NCBI GenBank assembly: GCA_019422105.1
Contig: JAHZDZ010000001.1
Coordinates: 1 to 64,000, forward strand
DNA length: 64,000 bases
From: Bacillota bacterium
Lineage (GTDB): Bacteria > Bacillota > Clostridia > Lachnospirales > Anaerotignaceae
Direction of reading: 5' to 3'
Positions 52,080 through 59,434 of the stretch are shown piece by piece. A program made the translations under genes and the position numbers. The first letter of the stretch is position 1, and every line of letters starts with the position of its first letter. A model generated the notes under the pieces. It was not told where the DNA came from, ran no database searches, and saw only the letters and a list, made by a program, of their open reading frames with translations.

Positions 52080-52168
52080 GTTAAAACCTCCCTTTGAATC
52101 GTTAATACTGTCTTTTTTATATGTTCATTATATTCTTTCCCATATGAAAAATCCACCGAAACCAATAG

Positions 52169-52194
52169 AAAAAGGAGATGCCGGAAACATCTCC
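52169..52194 (-). terminator. Terminator after the serine protease gene
   Basis: On the minus strand GGAGATG/CATCTCC (52174-52194) is followed by TTTTTC. The interval 52200-52340 between it and the protease gene is degenerate repeat-like sequence. Confidence 0.72.
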
Positions 52195-52423
52195 CCGATA
52201 TATCAGAAAAATCAATGCCTTGTGGGCTCTGCCCTCCTTTCCCGCAGGGGGGCACCCCGACCCTTACAAAACCGCGCACTCGAACACTTTTAAATGTTTC
52301 TGCCCATCTTTTTTTTAAAAATCGGACAGACCATTCCATGCTCGCTGTTCCATAAACTTTTTCTCACAGCACTCTGAGAAAAAGCATCATACCTCTTCCC
52401 CTTCTGCAATGTGCACAAATTTC

Positions 52424-53731
52424 TTACACCTCACCGCCAAAGGATACATACAAGGGATCGCTCAAAGGAGATTCCACTCCGTCCTTCACTGAGGAAACCC
52501 TGTAATAATACATATGCTTTCCCTTAGCCGATAAACCAAAACAGCTTGGGTAGCCCCAATACCAGTTTATGGTGTCATTGCCCGGGTTTTGCATCCGTAT
52601 ATATTCTCCGTCCTTTTCCTTGCTTCTGTAGACATAATAATTATCGATGCCGTAAATATTATCCCAGCTGATATACGCCTTTCCGTCTGCATAATCGACC
52701 CGCAGATTCTGCACCTTAACAGGAAGAGGCGTCAGCACGGAGGTTTCCTTCAGGGTATAGCCTCCGTTTGTACGGAGGGCATTCAGCTTATTGACAGGCA
52801 CAGAGAAATATTTTCCATCGGAATCATAGGAGGAACAGATGCCAATCAACTCCCCCTTTTCGTTAAAGAGACCTCCTCCGCTGCTTCCATGCTCTATTTT
52901 CGCTGTTGAATAAATAATACTTTCCGTGAAGCTTTGGACAGTGCCCGTCGTAACCGCATTTTTTATTCCCTGAGGTGAGCTGATTGCCGTTACGGGTTGA
53001 CCGGCTGTAAGACCTTTGGCATCTCCCATTTTTGCGGGACTGAGATTTTTAGCGTCTATTTTCAGGACAGCCAAATCATTTGCCATATCATAGCCCTCCA
53101 CTGTCACATCTCCGGTATATATTCTTCCGTTGTCAAACAAAACAGATACTGTAGTAGCACCCTCTATCACATGAAAGTTTGTGGCAATAAGCCCATCCTT
53201 AGACAATATAACGCCGCTGCCCTGCATTTTGTTTGTTGTCACCATGACAACGGCATCGGACAGAGATGTTTCACGGTTTAGAAACTGCTTTGAGGTAATA
53301 TGGACTATCCTTGTTTCCTCGTTCCAGTCCACCTGGGCCTTAGCCGATTCCGCAACAAAACGAAGCGGCACCATCGTCCTTTGAGACAGTATTTCAGGAG
53401 CCGCCTCAAGCTCCAGCACCTCTCCGTTTCGGTAGGCATCAGTCTGCCCTATGGTCAGCTTTATTTCCGTTTCTCCATCATTTCCCGTAACCGTCTTCGA
53501 TGCCTCGTCCCAGGTTACCCGAAAGCCCATTTCCTCAAAAATATCCCGCATTCCAACCATTGTCCTGCCATTTTTTATAACAGGCTGTACATCAAAAAGC
53601 ACTTTTTCATTGTCCACAAACACTGTTATGCCGCTCTGGGCAAAAACCGCGGCAGATAGAACAATACAAAGCGCTGTCACTGATAATAGCGCTGTCACTG
53701 ATAATAATATACTTTTCCATTTCGATAACAT
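52424..53731 (-). CDS. Secreted trypsin-like serine protease with stalk domain
   Basis: A 435-aa exported protein. Its signal peptide is lengthened by a duplicated LLSVTA (see 53670-53705). A copper amine oxidase N-terminal-like (stalk) domain covers about residues 33-145. A DegP/HtrA-type protease core has His187 (NFHV), Asp219 (NDLAVL) and Ser284 (HGSSGGG), and a fibronectin-III-like domain occupies about 345-435. It has no PDZ domain. ATG 53731 follows GAAGGTG; the open frame goes further back without a ribosome site. Probably a cell-envelope quality-control or surface protease. Confidence 0.88.
   Translation of the reverse strand: MLSKWKSILLSVTALLSVTALCIVLSAAVFAQSGITVFVDNEKVLFDVQPVIKNGRTMVGMRDIFEEMGFRVTWDEASKTVTGNDGETEIKLTIGQTDAYRNGEVLELEAAPEILSQRTMVPLRFVAESAKAQVDWNEETRIVHITSKQFLNRETSLSDAVVMVTTNKMQGSGVILSKDGLIATNFHVIEGATTVSVLFDNGRIYTGDVTVEGYDMANDLAVLKIDAKNLSPAKMGDAKGLTAGQPVTAISSPQGIKNAVTTGTVQSFTESIIYSTAKIEHGSSGGGLFNEKGELIGICSSYDSDGKYFSVPVNKLNALRTNGGYTLKETSVLTPLPVKVQNLRVDYADGKAYISWDNIYGIDNYYVYRSKEKDGEYIRMQNPGNDTINWYWGYPSCFGLSAKGKHMYYYRVSSVKDGVESPLSDPLYVSFGGEV
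53670..53705. repeat. Perfect 18-bp tandem duplication in a signal peptide
   Basis: AGCGCTGTCACTGATAAT occurs at 53670-53687 and again at 53688-53705 with no gap. In the protein it doubles LLSVTA in the hydrophobic core of the serine protease signal peptide. The frame is preserved. Confidence 0.9.
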
Positions 53732-54015
53732 ATCCGCACCTTCTTTTTGTATGCTGTCATTATACCGTAAAAATAAAAAAAAGAAAGGTTTATTGCTCAT
53801 TTTTAATACGATTGTAACATGATGGCCGCCTCTTTCTCTTCATGTACAAAACAAAAAAATGTGTATGCCAAAGGCCTATTTTTAAATAGCGCACTTTTCC
53901 CGAATTTTTAGCGCATAACCTTCATACAATGTAACAGCGCACAATCACAGGTTTTATCTCCCTCCTAAATAAAAAAGCGATTCTACTACATACCTGAAAA
54001 AGGAGTAAAACCCAC

Positions 54016-54240
54016 ATGACATTAAATGATTTGAGAACCGGTGAAAAATGCAGGGTGCTGGAAGTAGGTTCACAGGGAGCCGTCAGAAGACGCCTTTTTG
54101 ATATGGGAATCACACCCGGTACAATAATCAAACTGCGTAAGAAAGCCCCCTTCGGCGATCCCCTGCTCTTAGCACTTCGAGGCTATCAGCTCAGCATTCG
54201 AAAAAAAGAAGCAAAAGAAATTAAAATAGAAAAACTATAG
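54016..54240 (+). CDS. feoA: Ferrous iron transport protein A
   Basis: A 74-aa SH3-like cytoplasmic protein needed for FeoB-mediated Fe2+ uptake: CRVLEVGSQGAVRRRLFDMG then ITPGTIIKLRKKAPFGDPL. AAGGAG precedes the ATG. feoB follows by 21 bp. The upstream 53823-54015 has no obvious Fur box; I cannot see how it is controlled. Confidence 0.93.
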   Translation: MTLNDLRTGEKCRVLEVGSQGAVRRRLFDMGITPGTIIKLRKKAPFGDPLLLALRGYQLSIRKKEAKEIKIEKL

Positions 54241-54261
54241 AATACAAAGGAGTGGTCTCTT

Positions 54262-56334
54262 ATGCTTACTATCGGCCTGGCAGGAAATCCAAACTGCGGA
54301 AAAACTACACTTTTTAATATGCTCACGAAAAGCAACGCTCATGTGGGAAACTGGCCCGGCGTCACTGTAGACAGGAAGGAGGGCATTTACCAGAATCAAG
54401 AAGGGAAAAACGCCGGCATCATAGATCTCCCCGGTATTTATTCCCTCTCACCCTATACGCCGGAAGAAATTATCGCCAGAAGCTTTTTGCTGGAGGACAC
54501 CCCAAGCATCATTATAAATATTGTTGACGCGACAAACATAGAGCGAAATCTCTATCTGACAACACAGCTGATGGAGCTTGACTGCCCTCTTGTCATAGCG
54601 CTCAATATGATTGATTTGGTGGAAAAAGAGGGAGGATATGTTGATGCAGACGGATTATCCCGCCTTCTTCATGTACCCGTTATTCCCATCTCCGCCGCAA
54701 GCGGTATGGGTGTGGACAAGCTTATGGAAACCGCCTTCCAAACCGCCTTCCGCCGGCGGCAGGGATATAGTATATTACATAAAACGATGCTTTCACCCTT
54801 TATCAGTGAAATAAACAGACAGCTTCTAGATGTCCCCCTCCGCCATAAGCTGTTTTACAGTATTAAAATTCTTGAAAATGACAGTATGACAATGAAAACT
54901 GAGGCTTTGAGCCCGCTAAGCGCCCCCATACAGTCCGTACGCCAAAAGGCATGCGCTTCTGAGCGATATGGAGATATGGAAGCGGCCGTAGCCGATTTGC
55001 GGTACCAGTATATTACGTCTAACTGCACCGCCTTTCTCTTAAAGGGGCAGAAAACGGAAGAAATAAACCGTTCCGAAAAATGGGACAGGCTTTTTACCAA
55101 CCGTATCGCGGGAATTCCTATTTTTTTGCTGCTCATGTTCTTTGTGTTCCATTTTACATTCAGCAAAAGCCTCTTTGGCATTGAGGGTCTTCCCTCCCCC
55201 GGTGTTTTTTTGCAGGAGCTGACCCTTAAGCTTATGTCATATGCGGAAAATGCCATTCTTCTGCTTCTTGATAAAATGAATGCCTCCCCCTGGACCTACG
55301 GTCTCATCATAGACGGCATCATAGGAGGCGTAGGCTCTGTTCTTTCTTTCATTCCGCAGATACTGTGCCTTTTCCTGTTCCTATCCATACTGGAGGACAG
55401 CGGATATATGGCAAGAGCCGCATTTTTGATGGATCAGCTTTTACGCAAGGCAGGGCTTTCCGGCAGGGCCTTCCTGCCGCTTTTAATGGGCTTTGGCTGC
55501 AGCGTTCCTGCCATTATGGCAGCCAGAACGCTGGAAAACGAAAAGGACAGGCGCATAACCATGATGATTATCCCCTACATGTCCTGCGGCGCCAAACTTC
55601 CGATTTATGCCATGTTTGCTGCGGCGCTGTTTCGTGATAACGCGGATACAGTTATTTTCGGCATGTATTTTATCGGCATTATCGCCGCGATAGCCTCCGC
55701 CCTTGTGCTGAAAAACACATTGTTCCAAAAGGATGAAGCCCCCTTTATACTGGAGCTTCCAGCCTACCATAAGCCCTCCGCGGGAAGTCTCGCCTCCCTG
55801 CTGTGGGAAAAGCTGAAGGATTACCTGTCCAGAGCCGGTACAATTATTTTATTTTCAACACTCGTCATATGGATGATGTCAAATTTTAACTTTTCACTTC
55901 ATATGGTGGAGGCAAACAGCAGCCAGAGTATGCTCGGCATTGTCGGAACCGTACTGACTCCTCTCTTCCGTCCTCTTGGCTTTATTGCAGATGCAGAAGG
56001 ATGGAAACCTATTGTGGCCATATTGACAGGCTTAATCGCCAAAGAGGCTGTCGTCTCCACCATAGGCATACTATACGCTCCCGCCGGTATGGCATCCGCA
56101 GCAGGTTCGAATCAGGCTTTGTTTTCCGTGCTGTCTGCTGTCTTTACCCCCTTAAGCGCCGTTTCCTTTATGGCCTTTAACCTGCTTTGTATTCCCTGTA
56201 TTGCGGCCGTATCCGCATTAAAAACAGAGATGGCTTCCCTAAAGTGGACATGTATTACCTTTATTTTTTGGATTTCCACCGCCTACCTTGTCTCCTTTTC
56301 CATTTACCGCCTGGGAACCCTTCTCGGTTTTTGA
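54262..56334 (+). CDS. feoB: Ferrous iron transport protein B
   Basis: The Fe2+ importer, 690 aa. The cytoplasmic G domain has G1 GNPNCGKT (residues 8-15), G2-like NWPGVTVDRKEG, G3 DLPG and G4 NMID. The membrane domain with two Gate repeats starts near residue 280 (GIPIFLLLMFFVFHFTFSK) and includes MGFGCSVPA and SCGAKLPIYA. AAAGGAG precedes the ATG. It is co-transcribed with feoA; no feoC is present. No terminator is evident before the next promoter. Confidence 0.95.
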   Translation: MLTIGLAGNPNCGKTTLFNMLTKSNAHVGNWPGVTVDRKEGIYQNQEGKNAGIIDLPGIYSLSPYTPEEIIARSFLLEDTPSIIINIVDATNIERNLYLTTQLMELDCPLVIALNMIDLVEKEGGYVDADGLSRLLHVPVIPISAASGMGVDKLMETAFQTAFRRRQGYSILHKTMLSPFISEINRQLLDVPLRHKLFYSIKILENDSMTMKTEALSPLSAPIQSVRQKACASERYGDMEAAVADLRYQYITSNCTAFLLKGQKTEEINRSEKWDRLFTNRIAGIPIFLLLMFFVFHFTFSKSLFGIEGLPSPGVFLQELTLKLMSYAENAILLLLDKMNASPWTYGLIIDGIIGGVGSVLSFIPQILCLFLFLSILEDSGYMARAAFLMDQLLRKAGLSGRAFLPLLMGFGCSVPAIMAARTLENEKDRRITMMIIPYMSCGAKLPIYAMFAAALFRDNADTVIFGMYFIGIIAAIASALVLKNTLFQKDEAPFILELPAYHKPSAGSLASLLWEKLKDYLSRAGTIILFSTLVIWMMSNFNFSLHMVEANSSQSMLGIVGTVLTPLFRPLGFIADAEGWKPIVAILTGLIAKEAVVSTIGILYAPAGMASAAGSNQALFSVLSAVFTPLSAVSFMAFNLLCIPCIAAVSALKTEMASLKWTCITFIFWISTAYLVSFSIYRLGTLLGF

Positions 56335-56344
56335 CCGAAATGAA

Positions 56345-56373
56345 TTGCGGCCTAACTTTTTTCTGGGTATAAT
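56345..56373 (+). promoter_or_regulatory. Promoter of the ROK kinase gene
   Basis: -35 TTGCGG (56345-56350) and -10 TATAAT (56368-56373) have a 17-bp spacer, 39 bp before the ATG. Confidence 0.7.
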
Positions 56374-56411
56374 AGAGATACTGAACTGATAGAAAAAGGA
56401 GGCCTGCGGCC

Positions 56412-57356
56412 ATGTCTCAAAAAATATGCTTCGGCGCCGATATGGGCGGCACTACGATTAAAATAGGATACTTTACAGCAGAGGGCGAATTGCTGGAAAA
56501 ATGGGAGATAAAAACCCGCAAGGAAAAGAATGGTGATTATATACTGGGGGATTTAGCAGACTCCATATTCAATAAAATGAGAGAAAAAAAAATAAATCCT
56601 GACAACGTAATCGGTATCGGCCTTGGCGTTCCCGGCCCTGTATTGGAAGACGGCACCGTTAATATTTGTGTAAACGTGGGATGGGGTGTTTTCAACGTTG
56701 AAAGAGAGCTGTCAGAGCTCACCGGAATGAAAACCAGGGTAAATAATGACGCAAATGTAGCTGCGCTGGGTGAAATGTGGCAGGGAGGCGGCAAGGGTTT
56801 TCAAAGCATTGTGATGATTACCCTCGGTACCGGCGTAGGCGGCGGCCTGATTATTAACGGAGAAATCGTATCGGGAAATAATGGCGCCGCCGGAGAAATC
56901 GGCCATATGACCATAAACCCGAAAGAAAAGGATACCTGTAACTGCGGCAAACACGGCTGTCTGGAACAATATGCATCCGCTACAGGTATAGTGAGGGTTG
57001 CAAGGCAGCACGCCAGGCTTTATACCGGAAGCTCCATGTTAAAGGATAAGCCTATCTTCTCCGCCAAGGATGTTCTGGATGCGGCTAAAGCAGGTGACGC
57101 TTTGGCCTGCGAAATCATGGATGAGGTATGTGAGTATCTTGGCCTTGCACTTGCCAATGTCAGCGCCGTGTCAGACCCGGAGGCCTATGTGATAGGCGGC
57201 GGCGTTTCCAAAGCAGGAGAGTATCTAATAAAGCAGATTGAGAAATACTACAAAAAATACGCCTTCCACGCCAGCCGCAATACTGTATTCAAACTGGCGA
57301 CCCTGGGAAATAACGCGGGTATTTACGGAAGCGCCAAGATGATGCTGGGCAAATAG
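56412..57356 (+). CDS. glcK: ROK family glucokinase
   Basis: A sugar kinase of 314 aa. The N-terminal phosphate-1 motif is GADMGGTTIKIG and the ROK signature is LGTGVGGGLIINGEIVSG. The zinc-binding CNCGKHGCLEQYAS follows with its cysteines, and the catalytic Asp is in NNDANVAALGE. AGGAGG precedes the ATG. The length and the absence of an N-terminal HTH mark a kinase rather than a ROK repressor. Glucose is the most likely substrate, but other hexoses are possible. Confidence 0.9.
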   Translation: MSQKICFGADMGGTTIKIGYFTAEGELLEKWEIKTRKEKNGDYILGDLADSIFNKMREKKINPDNVIGIGLGVPGPVLEDGTVNICVNVGWGVFNVERELSELTGMKTRVNNDANVAALGEMWQGGGKGFQSIVMITLGTGVGGGLIINGEIVSGNNGAAGEIGHMTINPKEKDTCNCGKHGCLEQYASATGIVRVARQHARLYTGSSMLKDKPIFSAKDVLDAAKAGDALACEIMDEVCEYLGLALANVSAVSDPEAYVIGGGVSKAGEYLIKQIEKYYKKYAFHASRNTVFKLATLGNNAGIYGSAKMMLGK

Positions 57357-57468
57357 CAAAGCATACTTCTATTGACAGCTCTGCTTTCTCGCCATCTCTC
57401 TTCTAAATGGGGTAACAAAACGTGCCCCCTGTGCATATACTGTATAGAAACAGCAAAAAATGTTAGTG

Positions 57469-57498
57469 TTGACACACCGCGGTCATAAAAGCTATCAT
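57469..57498 (+). promoter_or_regulatory. Promoter of the CDF exporter gene
   Basis: -35 TTGACA (57469-57474) and -10 TATCAT (57493-57498) have an 18-bp spacer. Transcription would start near 57505. Confidence 0.68.
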
Positions 57499-57504
57499 CC
57501 ATAA

Positions 57505-57604
57505 AATAATATTTTTTCCAGTGACATAAATCAGGATAATCTTATCCGGGCTTAATCAAGCAGCAGAAGACCAACTGCGGGACAATTTATTGCCCCGCTT
57601 TTTT
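57505..57604 (+). promoter_or_regulatory. Attenuator-like leader of the CDF gene
   Basis: Between promoter and ribosome site lie consecutive hairpins: GGATAA/TTATCC, GCTT/AAGC, GCAG/CTGC, and finally GCGGG-CAAT/ATTG-CCCGC followed by TTTTTT (57577-57604). The last is an intrinsic terminator placed just ahead of the SD at 57623. A terminator inside a leader means conditional read-through. For a metal exporter, a metal-sensing RNA such as the NiCo class is a natural idea, but I cannot match its consensus. Confidence 0.55.
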
Positions 57605-57635
57605 AATGAATCTCAATCATAAAGGAGTAACAGAT

Positions 57636-58535
57636 ATGGATAACAACCTGTCAGACAATACAGACTCCATACGGCTTAGGGAGGCAAACAAAGTGGAGTA
57701 TACCACGCTTGCCGCCAATATGATACTTTCCGTCATCAAGGTAACAGTCGGATTTTTGGCGTCAAGTGCCGCCATGATAGCCGATGGTATTCACACGGTA
57801 AGCGATGTGATTACCACTGTTGCCGTAATCGTGGGCATGAAGTTTTCTTCCCTGCCTGATGATGAAGAGCATCCCTACGGTCATGAAAAAATAGAATCTG
57901 TCGTCGCAAAAATGCTCTCCCTTGTCCTTATGGCAACCGCTCTTTTTATCGGCTATTCCGGCATCCGCACAATACTCAGGCACCAATATACAAGGCCTGG
58001 AATTATGGCTGTTGCCGCCGCTGTACTCTCCATAGCGGTAAAGGAAATCATGTACCGATACACTATCAAAGCCGCAGACAAACTCAACAGTGCCGCCTTG
58101 AAGGCAGATGCCTGGCATCACCGTTCCGACGCTTTTTCCTCCGTTGGCACATTAATTGGCATAGCAGGCGCCCGTATTGGATTCCCCGTATTGGACCCTC
58201 TGGCCGCAATAGTTGTCTGCTTTATGATTATTAAGGTCGGCTGTTCTATTTTCATACAATCCTTCAATGAACTTATCGACCGCGCAGCTGACAGGGAAAC
58301 CAATGAAAAAATGAAAAACACCATAAGGCAAATCAATGGCGTGAGAAAAATTGATATGCTGAAAACCCGAATCCACGGCTCTAAAATCTATGTGGATGTC
58401 GAAATTGCTGTCGACGCTCAATGCTCTGTCAAAGAAGGACATATCATCGCGGAAGAGGTGCATGATAATATTGAGGAAAGCTTTTCCAACGTAAAACATT
58501 GTATGGTTCATGTCAATCCATATACTGCAAAATAA
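57636..58535 (+). CDS. Cation diffusion facilitator (CDF) metal transporter
   Basis: A divalent metal/H+ antiporter of 299 aa. Six helices are followed by a C-terminal cytoplasmic domain (about residues 215-299). Metal-site motifs are DGIHTVSDV in TM2, HPYGHEKIE after TM2 and AWHHRSDAFSS in TM5. HxxxD/HxxxD-type ligands fit Zn, Co, Ni, Fe or Mn export. ATG 57636 follows AAAGGAG; an ATG at 57606 falls in the terminator tail and is not preferred. Regulation is probably through the leader in front. Confidence 0.93.
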   Translation: MDNNLSDNTDSIRLREANKVEYTTLAANMILSVIKVTVGFLASSAAMIADGIHTVSDVITTVAVIVGMKFSSLPDDEEHPYGHEKIESVVAKMLSLVLMATALFIGYSGIRTILRHQYTRPGIMAVAAAVLSIAVKEIMYRYTIKAADKLNSAALKADAWHHRSDAFSSVGTLIGIAGARIGFPVLDPLAAIVVCFMIIKVGCSIFIQSFNELIDRAADRETNEKMKNTIRQINGVRKIDMLKTRIHGSKIYVDVEIAVDAQCSVKEGHIIAEEVHDNIEESFSNVKHCMVHVNPYTAK

Positions 58536-58617
58536 CTGACGCCATTAAAATTCCACCGGAGCATTTTATGAAATATCTATGAAACGGCGTGGGGAGCTCA
58601 AGGAAACATTTCCTTGA

Positions 58618-58661
58618 CAAAAAAAGAGAAGGAAGCCTTATTTTTCAGGCCTTCCCTCTCC
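58618..58661 (-). terminator. Terminator after the DUF1847 gene
   Basis: On the minus strand the arms at 58647-58660 and 58626-58638 pair (GAGAGGGAAGGCCT with AGGCTTCCTTCTC), followed by seven T. A separate perfect hairpin CAAGGAAA/TTTCCTTG lies beside it at 58600-58617. Confidence 0.8.
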
Positions 58662-58756
58662 GAAGTGTCAACATATGGCACTCATTTTCTGCGCCCTTTT
58701 TTCGTGAAGGACATGCCTTCGTTTACCTACGGCATGAACTTTTCACCCTCTATCCC

Positions 58757-59416
58757 TTAAACATTTTCCTCTTCCTGAGGGATTAATAATTTTTTATAGT
58801 ATCCCTCTGTCATATAAAGAGGCTGTGCGGGACAGTGTCCCGTCACCCTGTCCTTTGCAAGAAGCACTGAGCTCGGCGCCTCCGCATATTTAAAAAACAG
58901 AGAGTCATGCCCTACACAAAGTCCAATCACCACATTAAAATCCGTTTTCTCCTCATTGAGTATTTTTGCCTGCAAAATGGGATTGCACATGGATTCATGG
59001 CTGCCCGGCTGAATTTTATCACTTTCTGGCAGATCAAGAAAAGTTTTGTCAACGCTGCCCACCTTGCAAACCACGCCCCTTGGCTCAAACCCATTGATCC
59101 GCAGTATTTTCGCAAAGGTTCTGGCCTCCGCAAGTGTGCCCACACAGGTTGCGATGCCAACTCTCCTGGCGCCTATTTTTTTCATCAGGCGTATTGTCTC
59201 CTCCACCCTTGTAAGTTTACAATAGTAGTGTGCCTCTATCTGGGCTGACGCTCTTGAAATCTTATAGTTCATTTCATCTTCCCGGTAGAGCTTCATTGTC
59301 TCATCCAAAAATCCCGGATCCATTTCCGCCGTCCTGCACCCCTTTGGATAAGGGCCGTTTCTTTTGCTGCACGTTTTTACTGCACAATCACTGCACGTAA
59401 AGTCTTTTAAATCCAT
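58757..59416 (-). CDS. DUF1847 domain protein
   Basis: A 219-aa cytoplasmic protein rich in cysteines. The N-terminal cluster is CSDCAVKTC plus C in KGCRTAE, and further cysteines are in GIATCVGTL, GVVCKVG, SMCNP, IGLCVGHD and GHCPAQP. The spacing suggests a metal or Fe-S site. GGGGGG precedes the ATG. The family is widespread in anaerobes and has no known function. It lies 18 bp after the M13 peptidase stop, so both are probably on one transcript. Confidence 0.85.
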   Translation of the reverse strand: MDLKDFTCSDCAVKTCSKRNGPYPKGCRTAEMDPGFLDETMKLYREDEMNYKISRASAQIEAHYYCKLTRVEETIRLMKKIGARRVGIATCVGTLAEARTFAKILRINGFEPRGVVCKVGSVDKTFLDLPESDKIQPGSHESMCNPILQAKILNEEKTDFNVVIGLCVGHDSLFFKYAEAPSSVLLAKDRVTGHCPAQPLYMTEGYYKKLLIPQEEENV

Positions 59417-59434
59417 TTTTAATCCCCCCTGAAA

